In this document: positions 1 to 5,917 of the stretch, piece after piece
Position numbering within the stretch: position 1 is the first letter of the stretch
Layout: the number at the start of each line of letters is the position of its first letter
Origin: Chloroflexota bacterium
GTDB lineage: Bacteria; Chloroflexota; Anaerolineae; Anaerolineales; UBA4823
DNA: 11,970 nucleotides
Assembly (NCBI GenBank): GCA_012798185.1
Contig: JAAZNS010000357.1
Coordinates: forward strand, 1-11,970
Direction of reading: 5' to 3'
Program-made: the position numbers and the translations under genes
Notes under the pieces: model-generated
Seen by the model: the letters and a program-made list of their open reading frames with translations, nothing else
What the model was told of the DNA's origin: nothing
Databases searched by the model: none

Positions 1-137
1 ATATTGAAATCTGTTTAGCCACCAACCTGACAACAGAGAAGGAACATATCTATAGAGGAAAATTAAAAATGATTATAGAACAACTTCAATTTTTAAATGA
101 AAAATCTGAATTCGTTCTCATAATCAATAATAAATAA
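1..137 (+). CDS. C-terminal fragment of an RsmI-like tetrapyrrole-methylase-family rRNA methyltransferase (5' partial)
   Basis: Frame 3 is open from the window edge to TAA at 135-137, giving 44 residues. The pattern is isoleucine-cysteine-leucine-alanine, then NLTTEKEHIYRGKL, then a helix-like stretch, then EFVLII. This matches the end of the catalytic fold in RsmI-type enzymes, where a V/C-A-R-E/N-L-T strand, an E-x-x-x-RG-x-L segment and a G-E-F-V-L-I-I strand occur in that order. RsmI 2'-O-methylates a cytidine in the decoding centre of 16S rRNA with S-adenosylmethionine. Most RsmI proteins continue with a further C-terminal helical region after this strand. This one stops after NNK, so it would be a short form. 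The gene converges on the minus-strand gene ending at 141, with three bases between the stops and no clear terminator. The family call rests on about 40 residues and is tentative. Confidence 0.5.
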   Translation, partial: IEICLATNLTTEKEHIYRGKLKMIIEQLQFLNEKSEFVLIINNK

Positions 138-140
138 TAA

Positions 141-1097
141 TTAACTTATTCCATCCCACCCTGCCAGGCGCGCCATCATCCACCAGAATGCCGCACCTTT
201 TAACTTGCATAAAAAGCGGCTTTGGCTGGAAGCATCAGCGTGAGAACAACTGCTGGGTAAAGTGGCGCAATCTGCGGGGTGAGCATTACACCACTCCTGG
301 CACCATGGGCAGCTATCGTCAATGAGATTATCCAGAACTGGCTTTCCATCGGGATAATAACTTTCGATATCTGCAAAATCAAACAATATTTTGTGGTTAT
401 TAAGTGCAAATTCCCTCACCATGTCATTATTTCTCTTCAATACAGTTTGAAAAGCAAACGGGGATTCAGTGTGCCCAGTCATATAAATAAACGCGACATT
501 AGGAAATTCACTTTCGAATTGATTGAGCGTGTCCAGATATAATTGAACCGTTTCATCTGAATTGGTCGTTTGCTGCCCGCACCAGGACCACATCGAGTAA
601 TCGAACAACCCAGTGCCAACAACAGAGCGGGTTCGATTTCTCCCCTCTGCCGAACTCCAATAATCCTGCGGTTCGATATACGTATCATCGCCGCCATTAC
701 CATCGTATATACGTAAAGCAGTCAGATCATCAGGCAATCCTGGTTCTCCGCCGGTTTTAATGGCGATATTGTAAACCGCATTTTGACTTTCCCAATAACT
801 TGCGCCACTTAATAATTGCGATCCATGGGAGGTATGCGCATAATGCAGCGTAAGTAATTTAGCTTTTGCCAGCCATTCTGCGGGTATTTTTGTGATATCA
901 GTATGCCGATGATCGATAACCATATCTGGCGGCGTAGACATTACCAATGGGAGATATTGAATCGGGGGTACATCAGTGTCAAAAGTGGTTACTTTTGGCA
1001 CAGCGCTTTCAACACCAAAAATTCCATTAGCCGAAAGGATCATCCCGCACATTAATGTCAATAAAAAACCCCGTTTCAAGATAGAGCCCATGTTCAT
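141..1097 (-). CDS. Secreted Cys-rich protein of an uncharacterised family (HTSHGSQ / MTGH / ARLAGW motifs)
   Basis: 318 residues from ATG at 1097. A GTG ten codons upstream is also open, but GGGAGG lies 7 bases before this ATG and decides the start. Residues 4-32 form a signal peptide: K8-R9, a hydrophobic core at 11-21, then small residues. The mature protein has an IDH motif (61-63), AHTSHGSQ (87-94), WSWCG (170-174), YMTGH (205-209), LFDFADIE (238-245) and a C-terminal six-Cys cluster (C263, C266, C270, C277, C284, C297). It ends in WWMMARLAGW (305-314). I recall this motif order from secreted proteins of unknown function in Chloroflexota and other environmental bacteria. The paired His motifs and Ser90 could fit a hydrolase, perhaps SGNH-like, but that is inference. 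The Cys cluster suggests disulfides after export, or a metal site. The gene is divergent from the M4 peptidase gene. No function is assigned. Confidence 0.85.
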   Translation of the reverse strand: MNMGSILKRGFLLTLMCGMILSANGIFGVESAVPKVTTFDTDVPPIQYLPLVMSTPPDMVIDHRHTDITKIPAEWLAKAKLLTLHYAHTSHGSQLLSGASYWESQNAVYNIAIKTGGEPGLPDDLTALRIYDGNGGDDTYIEPQDYWSSAEGRNRTRSVVGTGLFDYSMWSWCGQQTTNSDETVQLYLDTLNQFESEFPNVAFIYMTGHTESPFAFQTVLKRNNDMVREFALNNHKILFDFADIESYYPDGKPVLDNLIDDSCPWCQEWCNAHPADCATLPSSCSHADASSQSRFLCKLKGAAFWWMMARLAGWDGIS

Positions 1098-1239
1098 ATC
1101 AGAGCCTCCCAGCTGGAAATCAACCACTTCATTAGATTTATGATAATTTTACCGAAGATATATACCACAAAAGTGGCGTGAAATTTGCAACAATGTGTTA
1201 TGGAAACAGCAGGTTTCTGTTAAGAAAGGCAGTGTTTCC
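1098..1239. promoter_or_regulatory. Divergent intergenic region with candidate promoter elements and a CCAC-AAAA-GTGG palindrome
   Basis: This 142-base AT-rich gap must hold promoters for both divergent genes. On the plus strand TATATA at 1159-1164 could serve as a -10, but the upstream hexamer (TTTATG, 1137-1142) is a poor -35. On the minus strand TATCAT lies in a similar AT-rich stretch without a convincing partner. A perfect 4-bp inverted repeat, CCAC-AAAA-GTGG, sits at 1165-1176 between the two genes, where a repressor could affect both. It is short enough to be chance. Confidence 0.25.
1105..1110 (-). promoter_or_regulatory. Shine-Dalgarno GGGAGG that sets the start of the secreted protein
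   Basis: Read on the minus strand, GGGAGG ends 7 bases before ATG at 1097. No comparable site precedes the upstream in-frame GTG at 1127. Confidence 0.7.
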
Positions 1240-2385
1240 ATGCATAACCAATTCGATCCGCTTTTCTGTATTATTCCGCCCCATATGTTTAGCGAGATTA
1301 TCCAACGCGGCTCCTCCTCGCAAAAGCGCTGGGCATTAAAAACTTTGCGGATTTCCGATCAATTACGCAAAAAACGATCTTACTATATTGAAGAAGTACA
1401 GAGGTTAGTCCCACATGAAGCTGCTGGAAAACAGCGCATGATCTATGATGCTCAGCAAGGATCTTCATTACCAGGAAAATTGGTACGTTCAGAAGGCTCC
1501 AGCGCGGTCGAAGATATTACTGTAAATGAAGCCTATGATGGCATCGGTTTTTCCTACGATTTATTTTCTAAAAATTACGGCAGAAACTCATATGACGGCT
1601 TGGGGATGCGCCTGGACGCCAGTGTTCACTATCAAAAAGGATACGACAATGCTTTTTGGAATGGCGAGCAGCTCGTCTTTGGGGATGGCGATGAGGATCA
1701 AATCGAATCGGAACGGCTGTTTAACCGTTTTACCGTGGCTATCGATATTATCGGGCATGAATGGACACATGGCGTCACCCAATATGAAGCCCGTTTGGTG
1801 TATACGCAGCAGCCGGGGGCATTGAATGAGTCCATCTCAGATATTTTCGGCAGTCTGATCAAACAACGTGCCTTAAACCAAACTGCTGCAGAAGCAGATT
1901 GGATAATCGGTGCAGGAATTTTTACCAACAATGTGAAAGGTGTTGGCATTCGCTCTTTGAAAGCACCGGGTACCGCCTATGATGACCCCGTTTTAGGCAG
2001 CGACCCTCAGCCTGCGCATATGAGCAGTTACCGCAATGTAGTTTACGATAACGGCGGTGTTCACATCAACTCAGGTATTCCCAATCATGCGTTCTACATT
2101 TCTGCTGTCGAAATGGGCGGTTTTGCCTGGAAAAAAGCGGGGCTAATATGGTACAAAGCTTTGTGCGATAAACTTCAAAACACGTCCAATTTCCAATCTG
2201 CAGCATTTATGACCTCTCAAACCGCCAGCGAGATTTTTGGGAAGGGCAGTTTGGAGCAGAAAGCCATTATTAAAGGGTGGAATGAAGTAGGCATCTCAGT
2301 TGAAGCCAGTAACGAGGAGACGGGGTGTTCTCTCGCTTTATTGAATCTATTAAAACTATTGACAAAAAAAAGCTCAACCCGATAA
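1240..2385 (+). CDS. M4 family (thermolysin/protealysin-like) zinc metallopeptidase
   Basis: 381 residues from ATG at 1240, preceded by AAGAAAGG (1222-1229). A GTG at 1195 is in frame but adds 15 residues with no matching feature. The zinc site is HEWTH with H173, E174 and H177. The third ligand E197 lies in NESISD, 20 residues after H177 as in thermolysin. The catalytic His is H275 in GGVHINSG. The N-terminus has the short protealysin-type propeptide signature CIIPPHM (10-16) and no signal peptide, so this resembles the protealysin subgroup, which has a propeptide of roughly 50 residues, rather than secreted thermolysins with propeptides near 200. Such enzymes cleave before bulky hydrophobic residues and may act inside the cell or leave by a non-classical route. 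After the usual end (GWNEVGISV) there is an extra tail of about 23 residues with a Leu-rich stretch, overlapping a second ORF. Family assignment is firm; substrate and location are not known. Confidence 0.95.
   Translation: MHNQFDPLFCIIPPHMFSEIIQRGSSSQKRWALKTLRISDQLRKKRSYYIEEVQRLVPHEAAGKQRMIYDAQQGSSLPGKLVRSEGSSAVEDITVNEAYDGIGFSYDLFSKNYGRNSYDGLGMRLDASVHYQKGYDNAFWNGEQLVFGDGDEDQIESERLFNRFTVAIDIIGHEWTHGVTQYEARLVYTQQPGALNESISDIFGSLIKQRALNQTAAEADWIIGAGIFTNNVKGVGIRSLKAPGTAYDDPVLGSDPQPAHMSSYRNVVYDNGGVHINSGIPNHAFYISAVEMGGFAWKKAGLIWYKALCDKLQNTSNFQSAAFMTSQTASEIFGKGSLEQKAIIKGWNEVGISVEASNEETGCSLALLNLLKLLTKKSSTR
2314..2319 (+). promoter_or_regulatory. Shine-Dalgarno-like GAGGAG inside the 3' end of the M4 gene
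   Basis: GAGGAG ends 5 bases before a GTG at 2325 that opens a 104-codon frame overlapping the peptidase gene. The same bases encode N-E-E-T of the peptidase tail, so the match could be coincidental. Confidence 0.35.
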
Positions 2386-2639
2386 TTTATTTTTATTTAT
2401 CCCCAAAAATAATTGAACAAAGTCTTTCTATCTATCGCTGTAGCAAACGAATAATACAATCTTTATATCAACCAAATTTTTATATTCTGGAAGATAGCAT
2501 TATCGGTTTGTGGCTATCCTGTAATAGTGGCAACAATAATCATGTGAATATTACGTACATGATATTCGAAAATAAAGCAAATTCACTCGCCGATTTTCAC
2601 CACTCACAGTACAATTTACCTGACAGAAAAATGTATTGA
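2325..2639 (+). CDS. Candidate small overlapping ORF, unknown product
   Basis: This 104-codon frame starts with GTG at 2325, overlaps the last 61 bases of the M4 peptidase gene in another frame, and stops with TGA at 2637-2639. In favour: a GAGGAG site 5 bases upstream, and a position where protealysin-like peptidases often have a partner gene for an emfourin-type inhibitor. Against: no emfourin-like pattern. The translation is rich in Ile, Tyr, Asn, Ser and Lys, as AT-rich non-coding DNA would give, and has no recognisable domain, signal peptide or membrane segment. If translated, it would be coupled to the peptidase. It is more likely spurious than real. Confidence 0.3.
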   Translation: MFSRFIESIKTIDKKKLNPIIYFYLSPKIIEQSLSIYRCSKRIIQSLYQPNFYILEDSIIGLWLSCNSGNNNHVNITYMIFENKANSLADFHHSQYNLPDRKMY

Positions 2640-2648
2640 TTATACATT
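2620..2648 (+). promoter_or_regulatory. Candidate promoter for the kinase-like/repair operon
   Basis: CTGACA (2620-2625, five of six matches to TTGACA) is followed after 17 bases by TACATT (2643-2648, four of six matches to TATAAT). Transcription would start near 2655 and leave a leader of about 40 bases before TTG at 2694. This is the last intergenic space before a gene train running to 11324, so a promoter around here is expected; the exact hexamers are tentative. Confidence 0.35.
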
Positions 2649-2661
2649 CTTCAATACATTC
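2630..2661. repeat. Palindrome AATGTAT-TGATT-ATACATT with an extra direct half-site
   Basis: AATGTAT (2630-2636) and ATACATT (2642-2648) are perfect 7-bp inverted arms separated by 5 bases. The right arm with one more base, ATACATTC, recurs 12 bases downstream at 2654-2661. The palindrome covers the candidate -10 of the operon promoter, as expected for an operator of a dimeric repressor. There is no T-run or GC stem, so it is not a terminator. Confidence 0.4.
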
Positions 2662-2679
2662 CCTTTATCCTTTCGTCAC

Positions 2680-2686
2680 GGTGGAG
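2680..2686 (+). promoter_or_regulatory. Shine-Dalgarno GGTGGAG that supports a TTG start
   Basis: GGTGGAG ends 7 bases before TTG at 2694. An ATG at 2687 is in another frame and opens only seven codons. The spacing therefore favours TTG as the true start. Confidence 0.55.
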
Positions 2687-2693
2687 ATGACCA

Positions 2694-3779
2694 TTGAACC
2701 AAAACACTAATCTTGAACTGCACAATATTCTTCAACATTACGATCTGGGAGACTTATTAGATTTTCAAAAAGACCTTCGAGGGTTTGTCAACACCAGCTT
2801 TACCATCGAGACTATCAAAGATGGAAAAATCAATAAAAGCTTCTTACGGCGGTATAAAAGCAGTATAAGAGAAGAAGAATTGCTTTTCGAGCATTCTGTG
2901 GTAAATCATTTGGTTGAGTTTCATTCCCTTCCAGTGGCATGCATTTATAAAACTCGCCAGGGAAAATCGTATATCCATCTTTATCAAAGCGATGCCGATC
3001 AGAATGGGGTGTTCTACGCCATCTTCGATTTTCTCCAAGGGGAGGATAGATATACCTGGGTCGACCCGGAATGCAACGATGATGAAGTGATCAGTTCTGC
3101 CCAAACCCTGGCAAAATTTCATGATGCTGTTAGCGATTTAATACCACAGGGGAAACGCTCTGAACCAAAAATATTTGAGCTTTTAACTCAAATTAAGAAT
3201 TTTCTATACGAGTGCCCTCGCCAGAATAAACATACGATATTCGATAATTATCTACTCGAAAATATACCGCTGTTAGTAGACAATGTGGAAAAGACCCTTG
3301 CGATTCTCTCGCAGCCAGAAATCGATCAAATGATGCAGTGCATTATCCATTGCGATTTTCACCCCGGGAATTTAAAATTTAGCGGGGGAGAAGTGAGCGG
3401 TTTATTTGATTTTGATTGGTCGAAGATTGATTTTCGCCTATTTGATGTTGCCCTAGCATTGTGGTATTTCTTTGCATCTTGGAAGTCCCACAATGATGGT
3501 GCTCTTCGGTTAAAACCACTCATTTTATTTTATGAGACCTATCAAAATTGGCTGACACAATGCCATAGCATTCCTCCGCTAACAGCCATTGAACGCCGTT
3601 ACTTACCCTGGATGATCAATGCCAGCAATCTTTATGTCATGAATTGGACACTGCTCGATTATTATTCAAAAGACGTCGACCCACAAGAATACCTCAGATT
3701 TCTACGCCATTCGGTGAATTTTACCCGCTGGTTCGAAAATACCAATCAAGCTGATCAATTATCACGAATCTTCGAATAA
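2694..3779 (+). CDS. APH-fold (aminoglycoside phosphotransferase-like) kinase family protein
   Basis: 361 residues from TTG at 2694. The C-lobe carries the Brenner-type catalytic loop HCDFHPGN (H219, D221, N226), then LFDFDW with the metal-binding Asp at D239, then a FDVALALWYF helix. This is the standard active-site layout of the APH/choline kinase/homoserine kinase II superfamily, which phosphorylates small-molecule hydroxyls with ATP. The N-lobe is less typical but has a basic patch (KSFLRRYK, about 43-50) where the ATP-anchoring Lys would lie, and an acidic residue pair about 10 residues later. No substrate can be read. Homoserine, choline, methylthioribose, a spore-coat CotS-like role or another sugar or alcohol are all open, and nothing points to antibiotic resistance. 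It ends 2 bases before the next gene, so it is first in the repair operon. That association is unexpected and may be regulatory, metabolic or accidental. Confidence 0.85.
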   Translation: MNQNTNLELHNILQHYDLGDLLDFQKDLRGFVNTSFTIETIKDGKINKSFLRRYKSSIREEELLFEHSVVNHLVEFHSLPVACIYKTRQGKSYIHLYQSDADQNGVFYAIFDFLQGEDRYTWVDPECNDDEVISSAQTLAKFHDAVSDLIPQGKRSEPKIFELLTQIKNFLYECPRQNKHTIFDNYLLENIPLLVDNVEKTLAILSQPEIDQMMQCIIHCDFHPGNLKFSGGEVSGLFDFDWSKIDFRLFDVALALWYFFASWKSHNDGALRLKPLILFYETYQNWLTQCHSIPPLTAIERRYLPWMINASNLYVMNWTLLDYYSKDVDPQEYLRFLRHSVNFTRWFENTNQADQLSRIFE

Positions 3780-3781
3780 CC

Positions 3782-5917
3782 TTGAGCGCTCTCAAGCTGT
3801 CAACAGATCAAATCCATCTTATCGAATCCTCACCGGATGAAAAAATATTTCTGGAAGGAATAGCTGGGGTGGGAAAAACCACCGCTGGCGTCGAACGGCT
3901 GCTTTTTTTATTGGCGCAAGGAATTCCTGCCGATTCAATTCTCCTGCTCACCCCCCAGCGAACTTTGGCAAAACCATATATCGATGCCTTATTAATTCCC
4001 GGCGTAAGCGCCGGAGGGCAAGTATCGGTGGTCACCATGGGCGGATTAGCCCGCCGGATGATAGACCTGTTCTGGCCTGTCATCGGCGGACAAGTTGGAT
4101 TCAGCCATCCAGATTCGCCCCCGATTTTTCTTACCCTGGAATCTGCGCAATATTATATGGCGCAGGTAACCGCTCCTTTGCTCCAGCAAGGATTATTTGA
4201 ATCGCTGGTCATCGACCACAACCGCCTGTACAGTCAAATCATCGATAATCTAAATAAAGCCGCTGTGGTTGGCTTTCCGCACGCAGAAATCGCCGAAAGA
4301 TTAAAAAATGCCTGGAATGGCGAACCCGGGCAGATGCATATCTATGACGATGCACAGGAATGTGCCAACCGGTTCCGCACCTTTTGCTTGGAACATAATC
4401 TGCTGGATTTTTCATTACAGATGGAAATCTTTACCAGGCATCTATGGAATCTCACCCAGTGCCGGGAATATCTCATTCGATCTTATCAGCATCTCCTGGC
4501 TGACAATATCGAAGAAGACACGCCAATCGTCCATGATATTTTGCGCCAATGGATTCCTCAGTTTCGTTCAAGTTTGTTGATTTTTGATTTGGATGGGGGC
4601 TACCGCCGTTTTCTGGGTGCAGACCCGCAAAGTGCATATTCCTTGAAAGAACTATGTTCAACCCAATTCGAATTTCAGGATTCGTATATATCAACCCAGC
4701 CAGTAACTGCCCTCGAAAATTCCCTATCCACAATATTGAAACCTCAAGAGACCGCGATAAAAACTCTGAACCCAAGCATTGAAAGATATCATCCGAAAAC
4801 AGCATTAGTTCATGGTTATTTCCGTTTTTATCCGGAAATGTTGGATTGGGTTGCAAAACAGGTAAAACAATTGATCCAAGATGGAATGCCGCCAGGAGAG
4901 ATTGTCATTCTGGCACCCTACCTTTCTGACGCACTTAGATTTTCCATTCTTCAACGGCTGGATAACTTGAACATCCCTTGTGTATCCCACCGTCCTTCCC
5001 GTTCATTGCGGGAAGAACCTGTCACCCAATGCCTGCTTACCCTGGCATATTTAGCCCACCCTCAATGGGGAAAAAGCTTTCAGGTAACCAAATTCGATAT
5101 GGCTTATGCATTGATGCAGGCAATCGCGGGAATGGATTTAATCCGCGCCCAGCTTTTAGCTGGAATCGTTTTTCACAACCGCCAAGGAAATCTCCAACTT
5201 ACCTCATTCTCAATCATCAATCCTAAGATGCAGGAAAGGATAACTTTGCGCTTAGGTGAAAAATACGAATCGTTGCGTATTTGGCTGGAAACGTATCAAC
5301 AAGAACCACCCCAAGAGCTGGATCATTTCATCAGCAGGCTTTTTGGAGAAGTATTATCGCAGCCTGGTTTTGGCTTTCATTCGAATATAAAATCTGGAGA
5401 AATAACCGCAAACCTGATCGAATCGATCCAAAAGTTTCGTTGGGCAGCTGGCGAGTATCTCTCCGAAACCGGAAAATCGATTGGAATGGAATATCTCGAG
5501 ATGGTGCGACAGGGCGTTATCGCTGCCCAATATCTACGCAGCTGGCAGCCTGAATCCGAAGACGCAGTATTGGTCGCACCTGCCCACACTTTTTTAATGT
5601 ATAACCGACCTGTTGAAATTCAATTTTGGCTGGATATTGGCAGCCGCGGTTGGTTTGAGCGTTTATACCAGCCGCTCACCCACCCCTACGTTCTAAGCCG
5701 CCGATGGCTTGTTGGAAAACCCTGGACCGATGCAGAAGAAACTGCAACAAACCAGGAAACCCTCTACAAATTAGTAAAAGGATTATTGCGCCGCTGCCGG
5801 CAGAAAATTTACCTGGGATTAAGCGTCTTGGGTGAGCAAGGTTATGAACAACAAGGTGCGTTATTAACTACATTTCACAAGCTGTTCCAGCAATGGCAGT
5901 CAGAGGGGGAAAATTGA
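3782..5917 (+). CDS. UvrD-like pseudo-helicase subunit, AddB-like in concept
   Basis: 711 residues from TTG at 3782. No other canonical start lies between the in-frame stop at 3752-3754 and the motif I region. Motif I is intact: GIAGVGKTT with K32. Motif II, normally DExQD, reads ADNIEED (D241, N242), so the catalytic Glu is lost. Motif III aligns base for base in length with the usual GDxxQxxYxFRGADP but reads FDLDGGYRRFLGADP (268-282), so Gln becomes G272. The motif V region (about 594-640, H602) has lost the AKGLEWD core. Motif VI keeps two Arg (R671, R673) in RRCR. The protein may therefore bind ATP but is unlikely to be a working motor. AddB of AddAB likewise has a Walker A but no working helicase motifs; unlike AddB, no nuclease domain or Fe-S Cys set is fused here. 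It overlaps the active helicase gene by 4 bases, suggesting a heterodimer in DNA-end processing. The role is inference; the degenerate UvrD ancestry is visible. Confidence 0.8.
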   Translation: MSALKLSTDQIHLIESSPDEKIFLEGIAGVGKTTAGVERLLFLLAQGIPADSILLLTPQRTLAKPYIDALLIPGVSAGGQVSVVTMGGLARRMIDLFWPVIGGQVGFSHPDSPPIFLTLESAQYYMAQVTAPLLQQGLFESLVIDHNRLYSQIIDNLNKAAVVGFPHAEIAERLKNAWNGEPGQMHIYDDAQECANRFRTFCLEHNLLDFSLQMEIFTRHLWNLTQCREYLIRSYQHLLADNIEEDTPIVHDILRQWIPQFRSSLLIFDLDGGYRRFLGADPQSAYSLKELCSTQFEFQDSYISTQPVTALENSLSTILKPQETAIKTLNPSIERYHPKTALVHGYFRFYPEMLDWVAKQVKQLIQDGMPPGEIVILAPYLSDALRFSILQRLDNLNIPCVSHRPSRSLREEPVTQCLLTLAYLAHPQWGKSFQVTKFDMAYALMQAIAGMDLIRAQLLAGIVFHNRQGNLQLTSFSIINPKMQERITLRLGEKYESLRIWLETYQQEPPQELDHFISRLFGEVLSQPGFGFHSNIKSGEITANLIESIQKFRWAAGEYLSETGKSIGMEYLEMVRQGVIAAQYLRSWQPESEDAVLVAPAHTFLMYNRPVEIQFWLDIGSRGWFERLYQPLTHPYVLSRRWLVGKPWTDAEETATNQETLYKLVKGLLRRCRQKIYLGLSVLGEQGYEQQGALLTTFHKLFQQWQSEGEN
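5902..5909 (+). promoter_or_regulatory. Shine-Dalgarno AGAGGGGG deciding the TTG start of the active helicase
   Basis: The AGAGGGGG run lies inside the end of the pseudo-helicase gene. Its GAGG core (5903-5906) is 7 bases before TTG at 5914. The earlier in-frame ATG at 5893 has no such site upstream, so the TTGA stop/start overlap is the better start. Confidence 0.65.

Larger units (their letters stand above)
2386..2690. other. AT-rich stretch between M4 peptidase and kinase-like gene
   Basis: If the overlapping ORF is not real, this is a gene-free stretch of about 300 bases. It contains an AT-only inverted repeat (TTATTTTT at 2387-2394, AAAAATAA at 2405-2412) too weak to call a terminator, and near its end the palindrome and candidate promoter listed separately. 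I see no RNA gene or insertion sequence remnant in it. Confidence 0.5.

Noticed and set aside
2387..2412. AT-only inverted repeat TTATTTTT/AAAAATAA after the M4 stop, considered as a terminator
   Set aside because: The stem has no GC pairs and no clean T-run follows, so it would be unstable.
2325..2639. Emfourin-type inhibitor of the M4 peptidase
   Set aside because: The position fits, but the translation lacks any emfourin-like pattern; kept only as a low-confidence unknown ORF.
2694..3779. Aminoglycoside resistance gene
   Set aside because: The fold signature is shared by many metabolic kinases, the neighbours are repair genes, and nothing suggests a mobile resistance cassette.
5893..5913. 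ATG at 5893 as the helicase start
   Set aside because: It lacks a Shine-Dalgarno, while TTG at 5914 has AGAGGGGG at good distance and forms a TTGA overlap; the 7 extra residues add no motif.
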